Source: Flavobacteriaceae bacterium
GTDB lineage: Bacteria; Bacteroidota; Bacteroidia; Flavobacteriales; Flavobacteriaceae
Reading direction: 5' to 3'
Assembly (NCBI GenBank): GCA_029238515.1
Contig: JAQWFW010000027.1
Location: forward strand, 1-64,000
Length of the DNA: 64,000 nucleotides
The position numbers were made by a program, and so were the translations under genes. Of this stretch, positions 16,390 to 25,452 are shown piece by piece. Under the pieces are notes generated by a model. The model was given only the letters and a program-made list of their open reading frames with translations, searched no databases and was not told the origin of the DNA. Positions within the stretch are counted from its first letter, which is position 1. Each line of letters begins with the position of its first letter.

Positions 16390-19236
16390 ATGAGTAAAAA
16401 ACTGAACAAAACATTTGAAGAATACATTGAGGTCAAAGGTGCTCGTGCACACAACTTAAAAAATATTGATGTCAGTATTCCAAGAGATCAACTTGTTGTG
16501 ATTACTGGGTTGTCGGGCAGTGGAAAATCCTCATTGGCTTTCGATACAATTTATGCCGAAGGGCAACGCCGTTATATAGAAACCTTTTCTGCATATGCAC
16601 GACAATTTTTGGGCACACTAGAACGTCCAGACGTCGATAAAATAGATGGACTCTCCCCTGTAATAGCAATCGAACAAAAAACAACAAGTAAGTCTCCACG
16701 ATCAACTGTTGGGACCATTACCGAAGTTTATGATTTCTTAAGGTTATTGTATGCACGTGCTGCCGATGCTTACAGTTACAATACCAATGAAAAGATGGTA
16801 AGTTACAGTCAGACGCAAATAAAAGAACTTATTGGAATAGCATTCAAAGGAAAGCGAATTTCAGTACTAGCACCAGTTGTTCGATCAAGAAAAGGGCACT
16901 ATAGAGAACTCTTCGAACAGATCGCAAAACAAGGGTTTGTAAAAGTCAGAGTTGATGGTGAAATTTTAGACATTAAACCAGGAATGCGTCTCGATCGTTA
17001 TAAAACCCACGACATCGAAATTGTAATTGATCGATTGAAAATTGATGACAAAACTATGGCATCAAAGCGTCTTGACGAAACCATTGCAACCGCAATGGAT
17101 CATGGAGACAAAATGTTGATGGTTTTTGAACATGAAGAAAAAGCATTACGCTATTTCAGTAGTGATTTGATGTGCCCCACTTCAGGGATTTCATACCCAA
17201 ATCCTGAACCCAATAATTTTTCCTTTAACTCGCCCAAAGGAGCATGTCCAGCATGCAATGGCATTGGAAGTTTGTATAAAGTCAATCCGCAAAAAATAAT
17301 TCCTAATCCAAAATTATCAATTAAAAATGGTGGTCTGGCACCTCAAGGTCCTCAAAAAAATTCTTGGATTTTCAAGCAATTAGAATTGATCGCACAACGC
17401 TTTAAATTCAGTCTTTCTGATCCGATAGAGAAAATTCCAAAAAAAGCTCTTGATTTAATTTTATTCGGTGGAAAAGAACAGTTTTCTGTCAATAGTAAAA
17501 CGCTGGGAGTATCGCGCGATTATGCTATTGATTTTGATGGTATTGCCAACTTTTTGGAGCACCAATACAACACTACTGATTCGAGTTCTATTAAACGTTG
17601 GGCAAAAGGATATATGGATAAAATTGAATGTCCATCTTGTGCAGGGTCACGTTTGAAAAAAGAAGTGCTTTATTTTAAAATCAACAACAAAAATATTGCT
17701 GATTTAGCAGCTTTAGACATCAATGAATTGGCACAATGGTTCAAAGATTTACCACAACATCTTTCTGAAAAGCAATTGCAAATTGGACGTGAAATTATTA
17801 AGGAAATTAGCACACGTTTACAGTTTTTGTTAGATGTTGGTCTGGACTATTTGGCCTTAAATAGAAGTTCAAAATCGCTTTCAGGTGGTGAGGCACAACG
17901 CATCCGATTAGCTACACAAATAGGTTCAGAACTGGTTGGCGTTCTATATATCTTAGATGAACCCAGCATTGGTTTGCATCAGAGAGATAACCAAAAACTA
18001 ATTCAGTCTCTAATGGCATTGCGTGATGTTGGAAATTCTGTTCTAGTGGTAGAACATGACAAAGACATGATTGAACAAGCCGATCATATTATCGACATTG
18101 GACCTAAAGCAGGTAAGTTTGGTGGTGAGATTATCAGTCAGGGCAATCCAACTCATTTACATAAAGCCAACACCATTACAGCCCAATATTTACGCAACGA
18201 AAAAACAATTGAAGTTCCAAAAAAGCGCCGAAAAGGCAATGGTAAATTTATTGAACTAAAAGGGTGTACTGGAAATAATTTAAAAAATGTTTCCATCAAA
18301 ATTCCATTAGGAAAGATGGTAGGAATTACTGGTGTTTCGGGTAGTGGAAAATCTTCTCTTATCAATGAGACCTTATACCCTATTTTGAACAACCATTATT
18401 TTAATGGCGTAAAAGAGCCACTTCCATACAAAGCGATCAAGGGCTTGGAGCATTTAGATAAAGTCATCGATATTAATCAATCGCCTATTGGTAGAACGCC
18501 GCGCAGTAATCCAGCAACCTATACAGGTGTTTTTGGTGAAATTAGAGCATTATTTTCCAAAATCCCAGAGGCGATGATTCGCGGATACAAACCTGGCCGA
18601 TTTAGTTTTAATGTCGCTGGTGGACGTTGCGAAACTTGCAAAGGTGGTGGATTACGGCTTATCGAAATGAATTTTCTACCTGATGTTTATGTCGCCTGTG
18701 AATCGTGTATGGGAAAACGTTTCAACAGAGAGACTTTAGAAATTCGCTACAAAGGAAAATCCATCATTGATGTGTTAAATATGACGATCAATGAAGGCGT
18801 TAGCTTTTTTGAACACATTCCAAAAATTTACAGAAAACTGAAAACCATTAAAGACGTCGGTCTTGGTTATATAACACTTGGGCAACAAAGCACAACGCTT
18901 TCTGGGGGTGAAGCACAACGCATAAAACTTGCCTCTGAATTGAGCAAACGCGACACTGGAAACACAATTTATATTCTTGATGAACCCACAACAGGGTTAC
19001 ACTTCGAAGACATTCGTGTGCTTTTGGAAGTACTACAAAAACTAGTCGCTAAAGGAAATACAGTACTCACAATCGAACACAATTTAGATGTTATCAAAGT
19101 TGTAGACCACATCATTGATGTTGGATTAGAAGGTGGTAAAGGCGGTGGAACAATAATTGCTGAAGGCACACCAGAACAAATCGTAAAAAACAAAACAAGT
19201 TATACGGCCAAATATTTAAAAAAAGAACTACTTTAG
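16390..19236 (+). CDS. uvrA: Excinuclease ABC subunit A
   Basis: UvrA is the damage-recognising ABC ATPase of nucleotide excision repair. The protein has 948 residues. It contains two ATP-binding modules: Walker A sequences GLSGSGKSS (about residue 40) and GVSGSGKSS (about 647), signature motifs SLSGGEAQRIRLA and TLSGGEAQRIKLA, and Walker B blocks YILDEPSIGLH and YILDEPTTGLH. The C-terminal zinc module CETCKGGG...ACESCMG is complete. The first zinc module reads CPTSG...GACPACNGIG, so one of the four expected cysteines is a serine. It follows the YciO gene by one base. It should be functional, because the essential second zinc finger is intact. Confidence 0.97.
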   Translation: MSKKLNKTFEEYIEVKGARAHNLKNIDVSIPRDQLVVITGLSGSGKSSLAFDTIYAEGQRRYIETFSAYARQFLGTLERPDVDKIDGLSPVIAIEQKTTSKSPRSTVGTITEVYDFLRLLYARAADAYSYNTNEKMVSYSQTQIKELIGIAFKGKRISVLAPVVRSRKGHYRELFEQIAKQGFVKVRVDGEILDIKPGMRLDRYKTHDIEIVIDRLKIDDKTMASKRLDETIATAMDHGDKMLMVFEHEEKALRYFSSDLMCPTSGISYPNPEPNNFSFNSPKGACPACNGIGSLYKVNPQKIIPNPKLSIKNGGLAPQGPQKNSWIFKQLELIAQRFKFSLSDPIEKIPKKALDLILFGGKEQFSVNSKTLGVSRDYAIDFDGIANFLEHQYNTTDSSSIKRWAKGYMDKIECPSCAGSRLKKEVLYFKINNKNIADLAALDINELAQWFKDLPQHLSEKQLQIGREIIKEISTRLQFLLDVGLDYLALNRSSKSLSGGEAQRIRLATQIGSELVGVLYILDEPSIGLHQRDNQKLIQSLMALRDVGNSVLVVEHDKDMIEQADHIIDIGPKAGKFGGEIISQGNPTHLHKANTITAQYLRNEKTIEVPKKRRKGNGKFIELKGCTGNNLKNVSIKIPLGKMVGITGVSGSGKSSLINETLYPILNNHYFNGVKEPLPYKAIKGLEHLDKVIDINQSPIGRTPRSNPATYTGVFGEIRALFSKIPEAMIRGYKPGRFSFNVAGGRCETCKGGGLRLIEMNFLPDVYVACESCMGKRFNRETLEIRYKGKSIIDVLNMTINEGVSFFEHIPKIYRKLKTIKDVGLGYITLGQQSTTLSGGEAQRIKLASELSKRDTGNTIYILDEPTTGLHFEDIRVLLEVLQKLVAKGNTVLTIEHNLDVIKVVDHIIDVGLEGGKGGGTIIAEGTPEQIVKNKTSYTAKYLKKELL

Positions 19237-19256
19237 TAGGTCGAAACAAATAAAAT

Positions 19257-19943
19257 ATGAAACTTCAACAACATAAAAGCTGGAACGAAATCAAAACCAA
19301 CGACTCTTGGGCCATTTTTAAAATTATGGGTGAGTTTGTCAATGGGTTTGAAAGAATGAGTAAAATTGGCCCTTGTGTTTCTATCTTTGGGTCTGCGCGC
19401 ACCAAAACAGATGATAAATATTACCAATTGGCGGTAGATACTGCTAAAGCTATTGTGCAATCTGGCTATGGCGTCATAACCGGTGGAGGACCTGGAATTA
19501 TGGAAGCTGGAAACAAAGGTGCAAATTTGGCCGAAGGAACATCTGTGGGATTAAATATAGACCTGCCGTTTGAGCAACACGACAACCCTTACATTGATAG
19601 CGATAAAAGTCTAGATTTTGATTATTTCTTTGTACGAAAAGTCATGTTTGTCAAATACTCACAGGGTTTTGTAGTGATGCCCGGCGGTTTTGGAACCCTT
19701 GACGAACTCTTTGAAGCCATCACATTGATTCAAACCAACAAAATAGAAAAATTCCCCATCATCCTTGTAGGGTCTTCTTTTTGGGGTGGATTGGTCGATT
19801 GGATCAAACAAACCTTACGCGACGAGTACAAAACAATCAGTCCTGAGGATTTAGACTTAATACACACGGTTGACACACCAGAAGAGGTTACAGCCATTTT
19901 AGACACGTTTTACAAACAATATCAACTTAGCCCAAACTTCTAA
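19257..19943 (+). CDS. LOG family protein (TIGR00730, lysine-decarboxylase-like fold)
   Basis: A 228-residue Rossmann-like protein. It carries GPCVSIFGSARTK at the start of the domain, GYGVITGGGPGIMEAGNKGA and the hallmark PGGFGTLDELFE about residue 142. LOG proteins hydrolyse nucleoside 5'-monophosphates to free base and ribose 5-phosphate. The best-known members release cytokinins, while bacterial ones may serve nucleotide salvage or have other roles, and the true substrate here is not readable. The gene lies 20 bases downstream of uvrA and is probably part of that transcript. The start at 19257 (MKLQQHKSWNEIK) is the only sensible ATG. Confidence 0.9.
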   Translation: MKLQQHKSWNEIKTNDSWAIFKIMGEFVNGFERMSKIGPCVSIFGSARTKTDDKYYQLAVDTAKAIVQSGYGVITGGGPGIMEAGNKGANLAEGTSVGLNIDLPFEQHDNPYIDSDKSLDFDYFFVRKVMFVKYSQGFVVMPGGFGTLDELFEAITLIQTNKIEKFPIILVGSSFWGGLVDWIKQTLRDEYKTISPEDLDLIHTVDTPEEVTAILDTFYKQYQLSPNF

Positions 19944-19987
19944 TTGTCATCAGCGCGTTAAAATCAATAAAAGTACATCTTATTTCA

Positions 19988-22807
19988 TTGTCCCTATCTC
20001 TTGTTTTAGGTGGCATTCATCTTGGCTATGGACAACATCAGGCCAAAATTGATGCAGAACTACATACAGATACGCATCAGATTCATGTCAAACACAACTT
20101 AGTTTTTAATAATGCTTTTGAGCGCCCAATCAATGCACTTTATCTAACGGATTGGGTATCAAGTTACAGCAGTCCTACCACTCCACTAGTAAAGAAATTT
20201 CTTAATGAATTTGACACCAATTTGTACATCGCAAAGCCAAAACATCGCGGATACACAAAAATTAGTAGCATCAAAAGTTTAGAGCATGGCGATTTAATAT
20301 TTTATCACTTAAAAAACCAAGAAGATATTCTTAAAATTGAGCTTAAAACACCATTACTTCCTAATGAATCCATCACCCTAGACATGGAGTACATGCTAAA
20401 AATTCAAAGTGATCGATTCACCGATTATGGTGTGGATAAAAAAGGAAATTATGCCCTCGATACTTGGTATTTAACACCAGCTGTATTTGATGGAAAAAAC
20501 TGGAAATTATACAGCAATCAAAATTTGGATGACTTATATGCACCGGCAGTTGACACGCAATTAAACATCACTATCCCTGATACGTATTATTTGAACTCTG
20601 CATTGAATAAAGTAAGGACCGTAAAAAACAATGGCTCTAAAGTGATACAACTGGAAGGATTGGGAGTTAAGGACGCAAAAATATTCATTACTTCTGAGCC
20701 ATTCGAATCTTATGCTTTGGATAATTTGACAGTGGTAACTAATGCGAAGAATAAAAAAATTGAGGAGAAAAAAGAAAAAGAATATTTAGAAAAAATTACG
20801 GATTTTTTAAATCAAAATGTCGGCCCATATCCAAAAGAAAAACTTCTGCTTTCATCTATTGAATTAAAGAAAAATACGCTTTATGGCTTAACTTTTTTGC
20901 CAGATTTTTTATCTCCTTTTACGAATGAATTTAAACACGAAATTACACTAGCCGAAAACATCATAAAAAAATACCTCGATCAAGTTTTGGTGCTAGATAC
21001 TAGAAAAGAATATTGGCTGAAAAGTGGTTTCGAATTGCTTTTGTTGATGCAATACATCGATACCTACTACCCCAACCAAAAACTTTTAGGAAAATTTGCA
21101 AATATTTGGGGGGTTAGAAGTTTCAATTTTTCTAAATTAAAGTACACAGAACAATACCGTCTCACCTACTACCAAATGATACGAACAGGTCGTGATCAAG
21201 CGCTAAATTCCAAAAGAGAAGAATTGATTAATTTCAATCAATTGCATGCAGCAAAATTTAAAGCAGGCATAAGTCTGATGTACCTTATGGCTTATTTGGA
21301 AGAAGAAAATACGCTGAATTGGATTCAAGAATTTGTAAACTTAAAACAATTTCAACCCACATCTACAGCTGAATTTAAATCCTATTTATCTCAAAAAACA
21401 AATCGAAATATTGATTGGTTTTTTGATGATTTTGTAACTCAACCTTTGAGTTCAGATTATAAATTTGGGGAAATTTCTAGAGATGAAGATTCTATTCGTT
21501 TCATTATTAAAAACCTTAAAAAAGGAAAATTCCCCGTCACTTTATCGACCCTAAAAAATGGAGAGGTATTGAGCACAGAATGGCTGGAAGGTTTTACTAA
21601 AAAACAAAAAAAATCAGTTGCGAACAACGGCGCAGATCAGCTTGTGCTGAATTATAACCATACAGCTCCAGAATTTAACAGGCGCAACAATTGGAAGCGC
21701 ATCGACAAAACTGGGCTATTCAACAAGCCTCTACAACTACGTTTTTTGAGAGATGTTGAAGATCCATCAAAAACACAAATCTATGCTATTCCTATAGCCG
21801 AATTCCAAAATATTTATGATGGTTTAAAACTGGGAATAAACTTCAACAATAGAGGGATTTTGGCAAAACCTTTTCTTTACGGAATTGCTCCTGTTTATGG
21901 GACAGAATCCAAAACAATTACAGGTTTTGCAAAGGTAATATTCAATATTTTTCACGAAAATACTGCCTTGTACAAAACCATGTTTGGGCTTACAGTAGAC
22001 CGCTCGAGTTTTGATTATGGCGCGTTCATTACAAAAATTCAACCCTATATTCAGTTTCAGTTTCGTGAGCCAAACAATTTGCGCTCAAATGCATTGAAAA
22101 AATTAACATTTCGATATTTCAGTATCCAAAAAGATGAATCTAGAAGTGTGTTAGACGAAAACACTATTCCACCTTACAATGTATTGAATTTGCGGTATTT
22201 AAGCTTAGATAACAGCATCAATAAATTCAATAAATGGATGGTCGATTTACAGTTTTCTAATGATTTTGGAAAACTAAATACGAGTTATGAAATTAGGAAA
22301 AGAACACCTAAAGACCGCCACTATAATTTGAGGTTATTTGCGGGTGCATTTTTATACAACTCCTTGCCAATTGATGAAAATAATTTCAATTTTGCATTGG
22401 ATCGACCAACAGATTATCTTTTTGAATACAACTACATTGGGCAATCGGAATCTTCGGGAATTCTAGCACAACAATTGGTTACTGCAGATGGTGGTTTTAA
22501 GTCCAAAATCGATCCTGGTTTTGCTAATCAATGGCTAACAACACTAAATGGAAGCGCTTCTATTTGGCGCTATGTTCAAGCATTTGGGGACGTTGGACTC
22601 ATAAAAAACAAGGGGGGAGATGTGTTTTTTGCATACGATACTGGTTTTCGTGTGGATTTAATCACAGATTATTTTGAAGTTTATTTTCCTATGTACTCTA
22701 ACCGCGGTTGGGAAATCAATCAGTCTAATTATGCACAACGAATCCGTTTTGTATTCACTACAGACTTTTCTGCCCTTGCAAGTTTATTTACTAGAAAATG
22801 GTTCTAG
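19988..22807 (+). CDS. M1-aminopeptidase-like periplasmic/outer-membrane protein lacking the zinc site
   Basis: The first canonical start is TTG 19988. The reading frame continues upstream with a better signal peptide, KVHLISLSLSLVLGGIHLGYG, preceded by ATA (19967), so an ATA start is possible. Residues about 20-240 resemble the M1 N-terminal beta domain, and 255-480 the catalytic-domain scaffold (GPYPKEKLLLSS, TLYGLTFLPDFLSPF). Where HExxH and the distal Glu should lie I read ITLAENIIKKYLDQVL and KSGFELLLLMQYID, so no zinc ligands are visible. The C-terminal 350 residues alternate aromatic beta-strands (GLKLGINFNNRGILAKPFLYG, YAQRIRFVFTTDF) and end in Phe, as in an outer-membrane barrel. Probably a pseudo-peptidase with an assembly or binding role. 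Confidence 0.75.
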   Translation: MSLSLVLGGIHLGYGQHQAKIDAELHTDTHQIHVKHNLVFNNAFERPINALYLTDWVSSYSSPTTPLVKKFLNEFDTNLYIAKPKHRGYTKISSIKSLEHGDLIFYHLKNQEDILKIELKTPLLPNESITLDMEYMLKIQSDRFTDYGVDKKGNYALDTWYLTPAVFDGKNWKLYSNQNLDDLYAPAVDTQLNITIPDTYYLNSALNKVRTVKNNGSKVIQLEGLGVKDAKIFITSEPFESYALDNLTVVTNAKNKKIEEKKEKEYLEKITDFLNQNVGPYPKEKLLLSSIELKKNTLYGLTFLPDFLSPFTNEFKHEITLAENIIKKYLDQVLVLDTRKEYWLKSGFELLLLMQYIDTYYPNQKLLGKFANIWGVRSFNFSKLKYTEQYRLTYYQMIRTGRDQALNSKREELINFNQLHAAKFKAGISLMYLMAYLEEENTLNWIQEFVNLKQFQPTSTAEFKSYLSQKTNRNIDWFFDDFVTQPLSSDYKFGEISRDEDSIRFIIKNLKKGKFPVTLSTLKNGEVLSTEWLEGFTKKQKKSVANNGADQLVLNYNHTAPEFNRRNNWKRIDKTGLFNKPLQLRFLRDVEDPSKTQIYAIPIAEFQNIYDGLKLGINFNNRGILAKPFLYGIAPVYGTESKTITGFAKVIFNIFHENTALYKTMFGLTVDRSSFDYGAFITKIQPYIQFQFREPNNLRSNALKKLTFRYFSIQKDESRSVLDENTIPPYNVLNLRYLSLDNSINKFNKWMVDLQFSNDFGKLNTSYEIRKRTPKDRHYNLRLFAGAFLYNSLPIDENNFNFALDRPTDYLFEYNYIGQSESSGILAQQLVTADGGFKSKIDPGFANQWLTTLNGSASIWRYVQAFGDVGLIKNKGGDVFFAYDTGFRVDLITDYFEVYFPMYSNRGWEINQSNYAQRIRFVFTTDFSALASLFTRKWF

Positions 22808-22916
22808 TATTTAAATATTTTTTAAAGGAAATTCGATTTTATTGAAAATAGTTCATGTAAAGTTATTATAACAGTAATTTCTTTTCGAATTATTCAATTG
22901 TTTCACTTTTTGAAGG

Positions 22917-22947
22917 TTGATTCATATCCTTATATTTCCTATATTTG
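22917..22947 (+). promoter_or_regulatory. Housekeeping-type promoter of the E1 dehydrogenase gene
   Basis: TTG (22917-22919), 20 bases, then TATATTTG (22940-22947). This matches the Bacteroidota primary sigma pattern TTTG/TAnnTTTG in both boxes and spacing. The ATG follows 22 bases after the -7 box. Confidence 0.6.
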
Positions 22948-22969
22948 CAAAAAAATTTAACCACAACCA

Positions 22970-25381
22970 ATGTCCACCAAAAACGAGCTCACTAAGAACA
23001 TAACTTTTGAAGAGTTTCGCTCTGAAATATTGAAGGACTATGAAATAGCCGTTACAAGCCGAGAATGCAGCTTATTGGGGCGACGTGAAGTACTCACAGG
23101 AAAAGCAAAATTTGGTATTTTTGGCGATGGGAAAGAGCTCCCTCAATTAGCTTGGTCCAAAGCATTTAAAAATGGTGATTTCCGATCTGGATATTACCGC
23201 GATCAAACATTCATGATGGCGATTGGTTCTTTAACTGTAGAACAGTTTTTTGCCGGATTGTATGCCCATACCGATATCGACTTCGATCCAATGAGTGCCG
23301 GACGTCAGATGGGTGGTCACTTTGTTACTCATTCTTTGGATGAAAATTACAATTGGAAAAATTTAACAGAACAAAAAAACTCTAGTTCTGATATTTCGCC
23401 AACAGCCGCACAAATGCCTCGATTGTTGGGTTTAGCACAAGCATCTAAGGTGTACAAAAATTTAAGTGGTTTCGACACTCAAAAGTTTTCGAATGAAGGT
23501 AAAGAAGTTGCTTGGGGAACAATAGGTAATGCTAGTACTAGTGAAGGGTTATTTTTTGAAACTATAAATGCTGCGGGGGTTTTACAAGTTCCAATGGTGA
23601 TTAGTGTTTGGGATGATGATTACGGTATTTCTGTACATGCAAAACACCAAACAACCAAAGAAAATATATCTAAAATCCTCAGTGGATTTCAAAGAGATGA
23701 AAATGACAAGGGCTATGAAATTCTAAATGTAAAAGGTTGGGATTATGTAGAACTCATAAATACCTATGAAAAAGCTGGGCAAATTGCGCGAGAGGAACAT
23801 GTTCCAGTACTGATTCATGTGAATGAACTTACACAACCGCAGGGACACTCTACTTCAGGTTCGCACGAACGCTACAAAGAACCCAAACGTTTACAATGGG
23901 AACGCGCCCATGATTGCAATACAAAATTCAAGAACTGGATTGTTACCAATAACATTGCTACAGAAGATGAATTGTTTGATCTAGAGAAGCAAATAAAGAC
24001 CAAAGTCAAAGAAGGAAAAATAAAAGCTTGGAATAACTTTCTGAACCCCATTAAATCTGAACGAACAACCGTTATTGATTTAATTCGTGCTGCAGCTGTG
24101 CAGTCACCACAAAAAGTATTCATTGAAAAAGAGGTCTCAAATTTAGAAGCTCTTAAAGAACCCATGCGCAAAGACGTTTTGGGTGTGTCGCGAAGCATTT
24201 TAAAATACCTCATTAATGATGATTCTTCCGAAAAACAAGCGCTGATTTCTTGGATTAATGAATATACTAAAAACACACAAATAAAATACAGCAGTTTACT
24301 GTACAGTGAGTCCCCAAAAAGACCCGAAAATATTGAAGCCATTACACCAACATATGATACTAATTCAGAGTTTGTCGATGGCCGTATTATTTTACGAGAT
24401 AACTTTGATAAAATTTTTGCAAAACATCCTGATGTGCTTATTTTCGGTCAAGATTCAGGAGCTATAGGGGATGTAAATCAAGGATTGGAAGGGCTACAAG
24501 AAAAATATGGAGAAACACGTATTGCAGATGTTGGAATCCGTGAAGCCACGATCATAGGGCAAGGGATTGGAATGGCCTTACGTGGACTTCGTCCAATTGC
24601 TGAAATTCAATACTTAGATTATATCCTTTATGCACTTCAAACCATAAGTGATGATCTTGCTACCCTTCACTACAGAACTTTAGGAAAACAAAAAGCACCA
24701 ATGATCATCAGAACAAGAGGACATCGATTGGAAGGTATCTGGCATTCTGGATCTCCAATGGGTAGTATTTTAGGGCTGATTAGAGGGGTCAATGTACTTG
24801 TTCCTAGAAACATGACAAAAGCTGCTGGATTTTATAATACTTTATTAGAAAGTGATCAACCTGCGCTAGTTGTTGAATGCCTTAACGGATATCGATTGAA
24901 AGAGAAAAAACCCAACAATTTAGGGGTGTTCAAAACAAAAATTGGCGAAATCGAAAACATTAAAGACGGAAATGATCTTACAATAGTTTCTTATGGTTCA
25001 ACTCTACGTATCGTCGAACAAACAGCACGAGAACTTTTAGAAGTTGGCATCGATGTAGAAGTTATAGACGTTCAGTCTCTAATTCCTTTTGATTTAAACC
25101 AAGACATTGTAAAAAGTATTGCAAAAACAAACCGACTACTCATTGTAGACGAGGATGTTCCTGGCGGTGCATCGGCTTATATTTTGACCGAAATCTTAAA
25201 ACAAGAAAACGCCTACGAGCTTTTGGATAGCAAACCTGAAACTTTAACTGCTCAACCCCACCGTCCTGCCTACGGATCTGATGGTGACTACTTTAGCAAA
25301 CCTTCAAAAGAAGATGTTTTTGAAGCGGCATACGAAATTATGCATGAAGCCGACCCAAACACATACCCCAAACTTCGTTAG
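22970..25381 (+). CDS. Fused alpha/beta E1 component of a 2-oxoacid dehydrogenase complex
   Basis: A single 803-residue chain joins the E1-alpha (about 1-340) and E1-beta (about 470-800) halves. This is a known Bacteroidota arrangement, usually assigned to branched-chain 2-oxoacid (2-oxoisovalerate) dehydrogenase. The alpha half shows FRSGYYRDQTFMMA and GTIGNASTSEGLFFETINAAG, ending in the VWDDDYGIS cofactor region. The usual GDG of the thiamine diphosphate/magnesium motif reads GNA here. The beta half shows VLIFGQDSGAIGDVNQGLEGL, DVGIREATIIGQGIGMALRG and IQYLDYILYALQ, with a transketolase C-terminal domain from about 670 (NDLTIVSYGSTLRIVEQTA). It has its own promoter and no E2/E3 genes nearby. 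Decarboxylation of branched-chain oxoacids is likely; exact specificity is uncertain. Confidence 0.85.
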   Translation: MSTKNELTKNITFEEFRSEILKDYEIAVTSRECSLLGRREVLTGKAKFGIFGDGKELPQLAWSKAFKNGDFRSGYYRDQTFMMAIGSLTVEQFFAGLYAHTDIDFDPMSAGRQMGGHFVTHSLDENYNWKNLTEQKNSSSDISPTAAQMPRLLGLAQASKVYKNLSGFDTQKFSNEGKEVAWGTIGNASTSEGLFFETINAAGVLQVPMVISVWDDDYGISVHAKHQTTKENISKILSGFQRDENDKGYEILNVKGWDYVELINTYEKAGQIAREEHVPVLIHVNELTQPQGHSTSGSHERYKEPKRLQWERAHDCNTKFKNWIVTNNIATEDELFDLEKQIKTKVKEGKIKAWNNFLNPIKSERTTVIDLIRAAAVQSPQKVFIEKEVSNLEALKEPMRKDVLGVSRSILKYLINDDSSEKQALISWINEYTKNTQIKYSSLLYSESPKRPENIEAITPTYDTNSEFVDGRIILRDNFDKIFAKHPDVLIFGQDSGAIGDVNQGLEGLQEKYGETRIADVGIREATIIGQGIGMALRGLRPIAEIQYLDYILYALQTISDDLATLHYRTLGKQKAPMIIRTRGHRLEGIWHSGSPMGSILGLIRGVNVLVPRNMTKAAGFYNTLLESDQPALVVECLNGYRLKEKKPNNLGVFKTKIGEIENIKDGNDLTIVSYGSTLRIVEQTARELLEVGIDVEVIDVQSLIPFDLNQDIVKSIAKTNRLLIVDEDVPGGASAYILTEILKQENAYELLDSKPETLTAQPHRPAYGSDGDYFSKPSKEDVFEAAYEIMHEADPNTYPKLR

Positions 25382-25452
25382 TATTGTTCTGGTTGCACAA
25401 AACGCCCAAAAATTGTAATATTACAGTATAAATCAAAAAGGTTTTTGCTTTA

